This document shows positions 17,829 through 27,003 of a DNA stretch of 64,000 nt, in pieces. Position 1 is the first letter of the stretch. Every line of letters starts with the position of its first letter. The position numbers and the translations under genes were made by a program. Source of the DNA: Alcaligenes pakistanensis (GTDB lineage Bacteria > Pseudomonadota > Gammaproteobacteria > Burkholderiales > Burkholderiaceae_B); NCBI RefSeq assembly GCF_014652815.1, contig NZ_BMZN01000002.1, forward strand, positions 338,340 through 402,339, given 5' to 3'. Under the pieces are notes generated by a model. The model was not told the DNA's origin. It did not search any database and saw only the letters and a list, made by a program, of their open reading frames with translations.

Positions 17829-19186
17829 TTTGGCTCGGCCTGAAAGCACGCCTCTCTAGTCTGCACGACGACCATCGTCGCATCGCCCTTGGGGCGATGC
17901 GGGTGGCGTTTTTTCTATTGCTGGGCAAGGCAGCGGGCGCTTTCAAAGAAATGGCCGTGGCGTATCGCTACGGCGTCAGCGATGTGGTCGATGCCTATCA
18001 GTTCACGATGGTCATGGCCAACTGGTTGCCCGTTACCATCGTAGGCTCCATGTCGGTGGTGCTGATTCCGGTTCTGGTCCGTCTGCACCGCTTGGAACCG
18101 GCGGCTCGCAGCCGTTTCCTGGGGGAACTCAAAGCCTGGTGCATTGTGCTGGGTTGTGTTCTGGGAGTGCTGATCTGGATTAGTTGGCCCTGGGTGTTGG
18201 AGTGGACCGGGCAGGGGCTAAGCCCCGCCGTCCACGAAATGAGCCAGGAGCTGTTGTTTGCCTTTGCCCCGGCGGCAGTCCTGACCTTGATGATTGGCCT
18301 GAGTGCTGCCCGGTTACGGGCACATGAGCGTCATATCAACACCTTGCTGGAAAGCGTTCCAGCCTTTGTCATCCTGATCTGGGTGCTGGCCGCTGGCGGG
18401 AATGCCGGTATTGGTCCCTTGCTGTGGGGCACCTTGCTGGGCATGACAATTCAAGCGGTCTGGCTGATGATTCTGGCCTCGCGGGCCGACCAGATTTGGG
18501 CTCGCCCCACGGTCAGCCTGCGTGCCGAACAATGGCCGGATTTGCTCAAGGCAGCCACCATCATGTTGGTCGGGCAGGTCGCCATGAGTTTCGTGGGGCC
18601 GATTGACCAATATACGGCGGCCAATCTGGGCGCCAATGCCAACGCCACCCTGGGCTATGCCACTCGTTTGCTGGCTTTGGTGCTGGGCGTGGGAGCGGCC
18701 TCGGTAGGCCGTGCCGCCTTGCCTGTGCTGGCCGATATTCAAAGCCGTGGCGATAATGCCCGCGCCCGCTCCATGGCCTTGAAGTGGTCGGTCATGATGG
18801 TGCTGGCAGGTGCCGTGGCGGCTGCGATCGGTGTCGTGCTGGCCCCCTGGGGAGTGGCCCTGTTGTTTGAGCGCGGTGCTTTCACTGCCCAGGATACCGC
18901 TACCGTCGCCCAGGTCTTTAGCTGGGGGCTGGTGCAGCTGCCCTTTTATTTTGGGGTGCTGATTCTGGTGCAGCTGCTGGCCAGTCAGAACCGTTATAAG
19001 TCCATGGCTATCATTGCCGTGATCAATTTTTTGGTGAAAGCCGCCCTGAACCCGGTGCTGGCCGAACACATGGGGCCGTCGGGCATCATGCTGGCTACCA
19101 GCCTGATGTACGCGGCTTCTTTCACTTGTTATTTCATCTTGGCCTTAAAACCAGCCAGAGCGATCACGCCTGGTTCGCAGGAATAG
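17825..19186 (+). CDS. MurJ/MviN-type lipid-linked oligosaccharide flippase
   Basis: A 453-residue inner-membrane protein with 12-14 hydrophobic helices of the MVF branch of the MATE-like superfamily, to which the lipid II flippase MurJ belongs. Visible features are the N-terminal [20 protein letters not shown] and the later [20 protein letters not shown], a MurJ-type conserved segment. In this locus it probably turns the lipid-linked oligosaccharide to the periplasmic face, in place of a Wzx protein. TTG 17825 overlaps the epimerase stop (TTGA) and suggests coupling; ATG 17897 is the alternative start. A housekeeping MurJ is expected elsewhere in the genome, so this is likely a dedicated paralogue. 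Confidence 0.85.
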   Translation: MIWLGLKARLSSLHDDHRRIALGAMRVAFFLLLGKAAGAFKEMAVAYRYGVSDVVDAYQFTMVMANWLPVTIVGSMSVVLIPVLVRLHRLEPAARSRFLGELKAWCIVLGCVLGVLIWISWPWVLEWTGQGLSPAVHEMSQELLFAFAPAAVLTLMIGLSAARLRAHERHINTLLESVPAFVILIWVLAAGGNAGIGPLLWGTLLGMTIQAVWLMILASRADQIWARPTVSLRAEQWPDLLKAATIMLVGQVAMSFVGPIDQYTAANLGANANATLGYATRLLALVLGVGAASVGRAALPVLADIQSRGDNARARSMALKWSVMMVLAGAVAAAIGVVLAPWGVALLFERGAFTAQDTATVAQVFSWGLVQLPFYFGVLILVQLLASQNRYKSMAIIAVINFLVKAALNPVLAEHMGPSGIMLATSLMYAASFTCYFILALKPARAITPGSQE

Positions 19187-19192
19187 GAAAAC

Positions 19193-20335
19193 GTGCACAG
19201 TCATTCCGCAGTTCGCCCGCATATCATGTTGCTCATCCACTCTTTGGGTGGGGGCGGGGCAGAACGTGTCGCAGTCGATCTAAGTGCCGCCTGGGTGGCG
19301 CGTGGCTATCGAGTGTCCCTGGTGACCCAGGCCGGTCGCGATAAAGATGCCTATACCGTGGCCGATGGCGTAGAGCGTCATGCCTTGGGGACGGCGGGGA
19401 GTAGCCGTGGTCGTCTGGATGCCTTGTGGAAAAACTGGCGTCGAGTCAGCCGTGTACGTTCCTTGATACGCAAGACTAAGCCAGATGTGGTTCTGGGCAT
19501 GATGACGACCTCGTCCGTGCTGGCGATCTCGGCGGCCAAGGGCCTGCCTTGCAAGGTCATTGCTACTGAACATACCCATCCTCCTTCCCAGTCTTTATCT
19601 GCTTTCTGGCAAAAAGCCCGTCTGCGCACGTATCCGCAAGCGCATGCTGTTATTGCGCTGACTGCGGGTACGGCAGACTGGTTGCGGGAAAATGTGCCGG
19701 GTAGCCAAGTGCAAGTCATCCCCAATGCAGTGCGTTGGCCTATGGATAGCGCCGAGCCTGTTGTGCCGGTACCCGAACTGCCAGAAGGACGTAAGCGTCT
19801 GCTGGCTGTGGGACGACTCCACCCAGTTAAAGGTTTTCACACTTTGATTGAGTCCTTTGCCATGTTGTCCAACTATTTCCCAGATTGGGATTTGGTGATT
19901 TTGGGTGAAGGCGAGCAGCGCGCAGTGTTGGAAGCGCGGATTGAAGAGTTGGCTCTGCAAGAGCGTGTTCAGCTGCCTGGACGGGTGGGCAATATGGCGG
20001 ACTGGTACGAACAGTCTGATCTGTATGTGCTCAGCTCGCATATGGAAGGCTTGTCGAATAGCTTGCTGGAAGCGATGGCCAGTGGTTTAAGTGCCGTGGC
20101 CTTTGATTGTGACACCGGCCCGCGCGAGATTATTCGCGCCAATATTGACGGCGTCCTGGTGCGCCCAACGGACGACGTCGAAGCCCTGGCCGCCCATTTG
20201 TCAGACGTGATGTCCAACGAGGACAAGCGCCGGCGTCTGGCGCGGCGTGCAACGGATGTGCGTGACCGCTTCTCCTCGGCCCGTGTTTTGGCCTTGTGGC
20301 AGCAAGTGCTGGAACAGTGCTTGCGTCGGCCTTAA
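19193..20335 (+). CDS. GT4 glycosyltransferase 1 of glycan locus
   Basis: A 380-residue GT-B fold, family GT4 glycosyltransferase acting at the cytoplasmic membrane face. The N-terminal acceptor domain has LIHSLGGGGAERVAVDLS. The C-terminal donor domain has LLAVGRLHPVKGFHTLIE near residue 200, and the EX7E-type motif in HMEGLSNSLLEAMASGL followed by DTGPREII. The last motif is typical of PglJ/PglH-like N-acetylgalactosaminyl transferases, though specificity cannot be assigned. GTG 19193 follows AGGAAAAC. It lies seven bases after the flippase gene. Confidence 0.88.
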   Translation: MHSHSAVRPHIMLLIHSLGGGGAERVAVDLSAAWVARGYRVSLVTQAGRDKDAYTVADGVERHALGTAGSSRGRLDALWKNWRRVSRVRSLIRKTKPDVVLGMMTTSSVLAISAAKGLPCKVIATEHTHPPSQSLSAFWQKARLRTYPQAHAVIALTAGTADWLRENVPGSQVQVIPNAVRWPMDSAEPVVPVPELPEGRKRLLAVGRLHPVKGFHTLIESFAMLSNYFPDWDLVILGEGEQRAVLEARIEELALQERVQLPGRVGNMADWYEQSDLYVLSSHMEGLSNSLLEAMASGLSAVAFDCDTGPREIIRANIDGVLVRPTDDVEALAAHLSDVMSNEDKRRRLARRATDVRDRFSSARVLALWQQVLEQCLRRP

Positions 20336-20383
20336 AATGGCGCTTTGCCTATCTGCCCCGGTCGATGAGCCCACGGAGGCCCA

Positions 20384-21511
20384 GTGAAAATTCTGTTTTT
20401 TGTCAGCTCCCTGAATGCAGGTGGCGCTGAGCGAGTCGCCTCCACCCTGGCTAATGCCTGGGGTTTGCGGGGAGATCAGGTCACCTTGGTACCTACCTAT
20501 GGCGGTGGTGGCAGTGCCTTTTATCCTATCGACTCCAAAGTAGAGCTGGTGTGGCTGGCCCATCGCATGCGCGGTAGCTGGCTGCCTAAGCCGCTGGCCA
20601 AGTTGCGTGCCATGCGCAAGCTGGTACGTGAAAAACAGCCCGATGTCATTGTGTCCTTTCTGACCAATGTGAATATCAATGTCTTGCTGGGATTGGGCAA
20701 TATGGGCGTCCCCATTGTGGTGGGTGAGCGTACTAACCCGGCTTTCAGCAGCAGTGCGGGCAAACTTTTGCAAAGCCTGCGACGCCGCTTGTATCCTAAA
20801 GCGCAGGTAGTCACAGTCCAGACCCGCGCCAGTGTGGCAGCTTTTCAGGCCATGGTGCCCGGTATGAAACAGGTCATGGTGGTACCGAACCCTCTGCCGC
20901 AAGCGCTGGATGCAGTCCAACGTGAAGTGCGGGTGGAAGAAAACCGCCATTGCACTTTGATGGCAATGGGACGGTTGGTACCGTCTAAACGTTTCGATGT
21001 TTTGATTCGTGTGTTTGCCAGCTTGGCGGCTGAGCATCCCGAATGGAAGCTGAAGATCTGGGGTGATGGTCCGCAGCGTGCTCATTTGGTGCAGCAGATT
21101 GCCCTATCAGGTACGGGAGACCGTATCGAGTTGGCCGGAAAGACGGCTCAACCCTGGCAGGAGATGGCACGTTCCCACGCCTTTGTCATGACCTCCGAAG
21201 TGGAGGGTTTCCCCAATGTGTTGTTGGAAGCCATGGCCATGGGCCTGCCAGCGGTGACGGTTGATTGCCCCAGCGGCCCGCGTGAGATCAGCTCTGATGG
21301 CAAAGATGCTTTGCTGGTGCCGGTAGGAGACGAAGGCGCTTTGACCGCTGCCCTGGCCGAACTGATGGGCGATGGCGTGTTTCGGGGTGTATTGGGACGC
21401 CGTGCCGCTGCAGCGGTGCGTCAGCGTTATGAACTAGAGCAGGTATTGCTTAACTGGGACCAGGTCTTTCAGGCCGCCCGTGGCGGTATAGAAGAAGGAG
21501 CCAAAGCATGA
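20384..21511 (+). CDS. GT4 glycosyltransferase 2 of glycan locus
   Basis: A 375-residue GT4 glycosyltransferase starting at GTG 20384, six bases after GGAGG. The acceptor domain opens FFVSSLNAGGAERVASTLAN, and the donor domain shows MGRLVPSKRFDVLIRVFASL and EVEGFPNVLLEAMAMGLP followed by CPSGPREIS. It closely resembles the preceding transferase in architecture and motifs, suggesting an old duplication with divergence. Its stop overlaps the start of the next, double transferase gene (ATGA). Confidence 0.88.
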   Translation: MKILFFVSSLNAGGAERVASTLANAWGLRGDQVTLVPTYGGGGSAFYPIDSKVELVWLAHRMRGSWLPKPLAKLRAMRKLVREKQPDVIVSFLTNVNINVLLGLGNMGVPIVVGERTNPAFSSSAGKLLQSLRRRLYPKAQVVTVQTRASVAAFQAMVPGMKQVMVVPNPLPQALDAVQREVRVEENRHCTLMAMGRLVPSKRFDVLIRVFASLAAEHPEWKLKIWGDGPQRAHLVQQIALSGTGDRIELAGKTAQPWQEMARSHAFVMTSEVEGFPNVLLEAMAMGLPAVTVDCPSGPREISSDGKDALLVPVGDEGALTAALAELMGDGVFRGVLGRRAAAAVRQRYELEQVLLNWDQVFQAARGGIEEGAKA

Positions 21512-23901
21512 GCGCATTGCAGCCAGCGTCTTTGAATCATGAGACGGATGCCGTGGACGGCAAACCGGAAAAAACAAGTCCGCCGTTGCGGGTCGTGCAT
21601 ATTATTGCGGGGCTGGGGCAGGGCGGTGCAGAAACAGTCTTGTTCCGTTTGGCGACAGCGCCAGGGCAGGAAACCGAACATATTGTGATTTCGTTGGGCG
21701 GAGAGGACGTCTTTGGGCCGCAATTGCGTGCTGCAGGTATTCCTTTGTATTGCCTGAACATGCACTCACCCTTGGGCTTTTTGAAAGGCTTGCGCGCCTT
21801 GACGCGCGTGCTACGCGAGGTTCAGCCGGACGTTGTGCAGACCTGGATGTATCACTCTGACCTGATTGGTGGCGCTGCTGCGCGTGTGGTTGGTATTCCT
21901 GCGGTTTCTTGGGGCATCCGTAATTCCGGGGCCAACCTGTACCAAGGTAGCCCCAAAGCCCGCATGGTGGCCTGGTTGTGTGCCCGCCTGTCGCGCTTTA
22001 TTCCCAAGCTGATTGTGTCTTGCGCCGAAAATGCCGCCCGACGTCATAAGCAGTGGGGCTATCGTGCAGACATCATGAAGGTGATTCCCAATGGCTATGA
22101 CTTAAGCCGTTGGCATCCTGATCAGCAAGCTCGCGAAGAAGTGCGCGAGGAGCTGGGCTTGTCGCTGGATACACCGGTCATTGGTAGTGTGGCCCGCTGG
22201 AATCCGTTGAAAGATCATCCTAATTTGTTGGCGGCCTTGGCTCGCAGCCTGCATCGTCATCCTGGCCTGCGTTGCCTCTTGATTGGCGACGGCATGGACA
22301 GCAGTAACGAGACTTTGATGCGTTTGCTGGATCAGCATCAGCTGCGCGAGAGCGTCATCTTGATGGGACGGCGCAGCGATGTGCCTCGCTTGATGAACGC
22401 GTTGGATGTACACGTGCTGTCCAGCTCGGCAGAAGGCTTCCCCAATGTGGTGTGTGAAGCCATGGCGGCGGGCGTGTCCAATGTTGTCACCGACGTGGGT
22501 GATGCCGCCTTGATCGTCGGCAATGAAGGTTGGATTGTGCCTCCCAGCAATGCCGAAGCCTTAGCCGGTGCCATTAATAGCGCCGTCGATGAGCTAGGTG
22601 CGCCTTCCTGGCAGGCTCGGCACGAGCATGCGCGTGAACGCGTTGCCCGCCTGTTTTCTCTGGAAGGTATGGTCAAAAACTACACGCAGGCTTGGAAAAC
22701 CTTGACGGCACAGTACCCGCCCAAGCGCAAGCGTAGTCGACAAACCTTGAATGTGCTGACAGATGACTCCGGTAACAAGACGCGCATGCTGATGTTCGTG
22801 GTTAATAACCCGGCATTTTTCCTGTCGCATCGCTTGCCTCTGGCTCTGGCCGCAAAAAAAGAGGGCTATGACGTACACGTGGCCACCATGGACGGCCCGG
22901 CCGTGTCAGAGATTGAGCGCAACGGCTTGCAGCACCATGCTTTGCCCATGACACGTAGCGGGACGAATCCTTTGCAAGAGCTGCAAACCATCTGGGCGTT
23001 GTGGCGGCTGTTTCGCCGTGAACGCCCCGAGCTGGTGCACGCCGTCACCATCAAACCCGTGTTGTATGGCGGTATTGCCGCGCGGCTGGCTGGTGTGCCG
23101 GGTTTTCTGGCAGCGGTCTCCGGTTTGGGCTATGTGTTTACCAAGCGCGACAAGTCCGTGGACCCAGTGCGTTGGATTGCTTTGCAGCTTTACCGCATGG
23201 CTTTGGGACATTCCAATAGCCGCGTGATTTTTCAAAACAGCAATGATCGCGATGTCTTGCTGGAAGATCGTGTGGTCAAGCGTGATCAGTGCATCCTGAT
23301 TCGGGGTTCGGGAGTGGACTTGAACGAGTTCCAGGCCCTACCGGAACCTGAAGGCCCGCCTGTGGCCTTGATGGTCTCGCGTCTCTTGGTGGATAAAGGG
23401 GTGCGCGAATTTGTGGAAGCGGCTCGTATCAGCGCGGCTCAAGGCAGTCCGGTCAAATGGGTATTGGCAGGTAGCCCAGATCCCGGTAATCCAGCCAGCA
23501 TCAGCGACCAGGAATGGCAGAGCTGGCAGAAGCAGGGCGTGGTGGAGTGTTTGGGCGAACGCAGCGATATTGCGCAGCTCTACGCCCAAGCACATATTGC
23601 CGTGCTGCCTTCTTACCGAGAAGGTTTGCCCAAATCGCTGGTTGAAGCGGCGGCTTGCGGACGGGCGGTTGTCACCACCGATGTGCCCGGCTGCCGGGAT
23701 GCGATCGAGCCTGGTGTCACGGGTGTATTGGTACCGGTACGCAATGCACAAGCTTTGGCCACGGCAGTGATGGAACTGGGTGAGGATACGGCCCGGCGTC
23801 AGACGATGGGTGAGGCAAGCCGTCGCTTAGCGGAAGAAGCCTTTGATATTGAACGTATCAGCGAGGCCCATCTGGATCTGTACCAGTACTTGAGCCGCTA
23901 A
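21508..23901 (+). CDS. Double GT4 glycosyltransferase (two fused transferases)
   Basis: A 797-residue protein containing two full GT-B glycosyltransferases in one frame. Half 1 (about residues 28-395) opens VVHIIAGLGQGGAETVLF and has SSAEGFPNVVCEAMAAGV. A charged linker (about 398-425, PPKRKRSRQTLN) follows. Half 2 starts near residue 427 with MLMFVVNNPAFFLSHRLPLA and has LPSYREGLPKSLVEAAACGR then VPGCRDAI, a PglA/WbpH-like pattern. Single GT4 enzymes are usually 350-400 residues, so this is a genuine tandem fusion. No internal ribosome site is seen before ATG 22786. It is the last gene of the locus and is followed by a long terminator stem. Confidence 0.9.
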   Translation: MSALQPASLNHETDAVDGKPEKTSPPLRVVHIIAGLGQGGAETVLFRLATAPGQETEHIVISLGGEDVFGPQLRAAGIPLYCLNMHSPLGFLKGLRALTRVLREVQPDVVQTWMYHSDLIGGAAARVVGIPAVSWGIRNSGANLYQGSPKARMVAWLCARLSRFIPKLIVSCAENAARRHKQWGYRADIMKVIPNGYDLSRWHPDQQAREEVREELGLSLDTPVIGSVARWNPLKDHPNLLAALARSLHRHPGLRCLLIGDGMDSSNETLMRLLDQHQLRESVILMGRRSDVPRLMNALDVHVLSSSAEGFPNVVCEAMAAGVSNVVTDVGDAALIVGNEGWIVPPSNAEALAGAINSAVDELGAPSWQARHEHARERVARLFSLEGMVKNYTQAWKTLTAQYPPKRKRSRQTLNVLTDDSGNKTRMLMFVVNNPAFFLSHRLPLALAAKKEGYDVHVATMDGPAVSEIERNGLQHHALPMTRSGTNPLQELQTIWALWRLFRRERPELVHAVTIKPVLYGGIAARLAGVPGFLAAVSGLGYVFTKRDKSVDPVRWIALQLYRMALGHSNSRVIFQNSNDRDVLLEDRVVKRDQCILIRGSGVDLNEFQALPEPEGPPVALMVSRLLVDKGVREFVEAARISAAQGSPVKWVLAGSPDPGNPASISDQEWQSWQKQGVVECLGERSDIAQLYAQAHIAVLPSYREGLPKSLVEAAACGRAVVTTDVPGCRDAIEPGVTGVLVPVRNAQALATAVMELGEDTARRQTMGEASRRLAEEAFDIERISEAHLDLYQYLSR

Positions 23902-23942
23902 GTTTTCCCGCTTTGGGCCTAGATTGATCTGTTAAAAAGCAT

Positions 23943-24012
23943 GGGTTGAACTGCCTCTGGAATTTTGGGTTTAAGTCCCATCTAGAGTGAGCAGTTCAGC
24001 CCGTTCTTTTTT
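23943..24012. terminator. Long bidirectional stem-loop ending the glycan locus
   Basis: GGGTTGAACTGC pairs with GCAGTTCAGCCC with one wobble pair, the inner CTCTGGA with TCTAGAG, and GGG/CCC lies within the loop. The plus side continues GTTCTTTTTT and the minus side ATGCTTTTTAAC, so both convergent units may end here. Confidence 0.85.
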
Positions 24013-24048
24013 ATACTGCGTTGGCGCCTGGAGCGAGTTTCTGCCTTT

Positions 24049-25437
24049 TTAAAAAGGCAGAGCGGCATCAGGTTTGAGAGCCAGTAAAGCGGTCCGGAAT
24101 TCGGCCTGGATACGATCCAGAGCATCCTGGGACTGGGCTTCAAAACGCAGCACAATCACTGGTGTAGTGTTGGAGGCGCGGGCCAAGCCGAAGCCGTCCG
24201 AGTACTCCGCACGTACGCCATCAATGGTGTTGAGTTGCTTGGCGCTAGGGAAACGGCCTTCTTTTTGCAAGCGTGCGATCAAAGCATGAGGTTCGCCCTC
24301 GGCCAGCGGCAGTTTCAGCTCTGGTGTGGACAGATCTTGGGGCAAGGCTTCCAGTTCCGATGTGGGATCGTTGCCGCGCGAAAGAATCGCCAGCAAACGG
24401 GCCCCGGTGTACAGGCCATCATCAAAACCGTACCAGCCTTCCTTGAAGAACACGTGGCCGCTCATCTCGCCAGCCAGGGGAGCGCCGGTTTCAGCCAGTT
24501 TGGCCTTGATCAATGAATGGCCGGTTTGCCACATCAAAGGCTGACCACCGGCCTTGGTAATTTCCAGGGCCACGTGGCGGCTGCATTTCACGTCAAAAAT
24601 AATGGTGGAGCCAGGCTCGCGCTGCAAAATATCGCGTGCGTATAGAATTAACTGGCGATCAGGCCAGATGATCTCTCCGGAACGAGTCACCACACCCAGG
24701 CGGTCGGCATCGCCGTCAAAGGCCAAGCCCACTTCACAGTCTGTGTTTTGAACATGGGCGATCAAGTCTTGTAGATTGTGTGGTTCAGCCGGATCGGGGT
24801 GATGGTTGGGGAAGCTGCCATCGACATCCTCAAACAGCATGTCCACTTCGCAGCCCAGGGCCTTGAACAGGCGGGCCGCTACGACACCACCCACGCCATT
24901 GCCGCAGTCCAGCGCAATTTTCATGGGGCGGGCCAGCTTCACACGTTCAGTGATCGTGGTGACGTACAGATCCAGCACGTCTTTCTTCTGGCCTGTACCC
25001 TCTTGGGCCGCTGGTTCAATACCGGCTTGCATACGCTTCATCAAGGCTTGGATATCGTCGCCGTGCAGCGTCTTGCCAGCCATCATCATTTTGAAGCCGT
25101 TGTAATTGGACGGATTGTGGCTGCCTGTAATGGCGACGCCCGAGCCGGTTTCCAGCACATTGGCTGCAAAATACACGACGGGAGTGGGAACCATGCCCAA
25201 ATCGACCGTATTGACTCCACCGGCCTGAATCCCTTTTTGCAATGCTTGAGACAGCGCCGGGCTGCTGTGGCGACCGTCGTAGCCCACTACCAAGGTTTGA
25301 ACAGCCTGCTCGCGGGCAGAGGCCGCCAGGGCCAGGCCTAATTGATAGGCGAAGTCTGGGTTCAGTTGTTCGGGAACGGTGCCTCGAATATCGTAGGCCT
25401 TGAACACAGCGGTCGGTAGGGCAGGGGTTTGGGTCAC
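24049..25437 (-). CDS. algC: Phosphomannomutase/phosphoglucomutase
   Basis: A 462-residue alpha-D-phosphohexomutase interconverting hexose 1- and 6-phosphates for nucleotide-sugar supply. The four-domain layout is marked by KAYDIRGTVPEQLN, the phosphoserine loop GVAITGSHNPSNYNGFKM near residue 100, the metal loop FDGDADRLGV near residue 240 and the sugar loop GEMSGHVFF near residue 325. It resembles the bifunctional AlgC type. GTG 25437 with AGGA seven bases upstream is preferred; longer frames add an unlikely hydrophobic leader. It converges on the glycan locus and probably feeds it and LPS synthesis. Confidence 0.9.
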   Translation of the reverse strand: MTQTPALPTAVFKAYDIRGTVPEQLNPDFAYQLGLALAASAREQAVQTLVVGYDGRHSSPALSQALQKGIQAGGVNTVDLGMVPTPVVYFAANVLETGSGVAITGSHNPSNYNGFKMMMAGKTLHGDDIQALMKRMQAGIEPAAQEGTGQKKDVLDLYVTTITERVKLARPMKIALDCGNGVGGVVAARLFKALGCEVDMLFEDVDGSFPNHHPDPAEPHNLQDLIAHVQNTDCEVGLAFDGDADRLGVVTRSGEIIWPDRQLILYARDILQREPGSTIIFDVKCSRHVALEITKAGGQPLMWQTGHSLIKAKLAETGAPLAGEMSGHVFFKEGWYGFDDGLYTGARLLAILSRGNDPTSELEALPQDLSTPELKLPLAEGEPHALIARLQKEGRFPSAKQLNTIDGVRAEYSDGFGLARASNTTPVIVLRFEAQSQDALDRIQAEFRTALLALKPDAALPF

Positions 25438-25566
25438 TGTTGCGTCCTGGGTAGATAAACAAAGAAACCAGTTTAGCGCGAATGCCACTGGCTTTCGTGA
25501 GTTACCATTAAGAGCTTTAGCGCGACAGCAAGAGCGCCTGATTGTTTTTCTTGAGTGGCTTGGGTC

Positions 25567-26982
25567 ATGACTTTTCTAAACGAACTTGAACAGCGTATTG
25601 GTCAGCAACATGTGCTGACGGGGCAATCCATGCAGCAGTATCTGGAGGATTGGCGCGGACGCTATACCGGTACGGCGGTGGCGGTTGCCCGGCCTGCGAG
25701 CACGGAAGAAGTCGCTCTGGTTGTGCGCTTGTGTGCCGAGCATCGGGTGCCTATCGTCCCTCAAGGTGGCAATACGGGCTTGTGCGGGGGCGCGACCCCG
25801 GATAACAGTGCCACTGCATTGGTTTTGTCCCTGGAGCGCCTGAACAAGATTCGTAGTGTGGACATTGATAACGACACTATGGTGGTGGAGGCAGGCTGCA
25901 TTTTGCAAAATGTGCAGCAGGCGGCTAGAGATCACCAGCGTCTGTTTCCCCTGAGTCTGGCAGCAGAAGGCAGCTGCACCATTGGCGGTAATCTGGCGAC
26001 CAATGCGGGGGGGACGCAAGTTTTGCGTTATGGCAATGCGCGAGATCTGACCCTGGGCCTGGAAGTGGTCACCGCCCAAGGCGAAATCCTGCACGGCTTG
26101 CACGGCCTGCGCAAAGACAACACCGGCTACGATCTGCGTAATCTGTTTATTGGCAGTGAGGGCACGCTGGGTATCATCACCGCCGCTACCATCAAGCTGT
26201 ACCCCCAACCTGTGGCGTCGTGCACTGCTTTGTTGGCGCTGAACACCATTGAAGATGCGGTGCAGGTGTTGGCTTTGGCGCGCCAGGGCTTGGCCGCGTC
26301 CTTGACTGGTTTTGAGCTGATCGCCGGTAATTGTCTGCAAGCTGTGCTGCATTGCTATCCTGATCAACGCATGCCTTTCCAAGGCCCGGCAGAAAAGGCG
26401 GCTTGGTACGCTTTGCTGGAGCTATCGGATAGCGAAAGCCTGGAACATGCCCGTGAGCGTTTTGAAACCGTGATTGGGCAGGCGCTGGAGCAAGAACTGG
26501 TGCAAGACGCGGTGATCGCCGAGACCATCGCGCAGAGCAAGGCACTTTGGCATTTGCGCGAAAGCATTCCACTGGCTGAAAAAGCCTATGGCAAAAGCAT
26601 CAAGCATGACGTGTCCATCTCGGTGTCCGTGATGTCCCAGTTTGTGCACGAAACGGATAAGGCTCTGCAAGAAGCTTTCCCCGGTCTGGAAAACGTAACC
26701 TTCGGGCATTTGGGCGACGGTAATCTGCACTACAACGTGGCACGCGGCACGGCCTTTACAGAAGAAGAGTTGTTAAAGCGCCAGGACGAGATTTACACCT
26801 TGGTGCATGACAGCGTGCACCGCTTCCACGGTTCCATCAGTGCGGAGCATGGTGTGGGCCAACTCAAGCGTCAGCTGTTGCCACGCTATAAAGATCCGGT
26901 TGCGCTGAGCTTGATGAAGCAAATCAAGACGGCGTTGGACCCCTTGGGCATCATGAACCCCGGTAAAGTTTTGCCTGATTGA
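25567..26982 (+). CDS. GlcD-type FAD-dependent D-2-hydroxyacid dehydrogenase
   Basis: A 471-residue flavoprotein of the FAD-linked oxidase type-4 family, which includes GlcD, D-lactate and D-2-hydroxyglutarate dehydrogenases. The FAD PP-loop reads VPQGGNTGLCGGATPDNS near residue 70; later come GGNLATNAGGTQVLRYGN and LFIGSEGTLGIITAAT. The C-terminal domain has LGDGNLHYNV, SISAEHGVGQLKR and a final GIMNPGKVLPD. The substrate cannot be fixed. GlcE and GlcF subunits are absent, which favours a stand-alone enzyme of the D-lactate or D-2-hydroxyglutarate type. It diverges from algC. Confidence 0.88.
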   Translation: MTFLNELEQRIGQQHVLTGQSMQQYLEDWRGRYTGTAVAVARPASTEEVALVVRLCAEHRVPIVPQGGNTGLCGGATPDNSATALVLSLERLNKIRSVDIDNDTMVVEAGCILQNVQQAARDHQRLFPLSLAAEGSCTIGGNLATNAGGTQVLRYGNARDLTLGLEVVTAQGEILHGLHGLRKDNTGYDLRNLFIGSEGTLGIITAATIKLYPQPVASCTALLALNTIEDAVQVLALARQGLAASLTGFELIAGNCLQAVLHCYPDQRMPFQGPAEKAAWYALLELSDSESLEHARERFETVIGQALEQELVQDAVIAETIAQSKALWHLRESIPLAEKAYGKSIKHDVSISVSVMSQFVHETDKALQEAFPGLENVTFGHLGDGNLHYNVARGTAFTEEELLKRQDEIYTLVHDSVHRFHGSISAEHGVGQLKRQLLPRYKDPVALSLMKQIKTALDPLGIMNPGKVLPD

Positions 26983-27003
26983 TTGCCGTTGTTTGGTATT
27001 AAG

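Noticed and set aside
19193-21511. Two neighbouring GT4 genes considered as a recent tandem duplication
   Set aside because: Motifs agree but most of the sequence differs, so they are old paralogues or independent members of the family.
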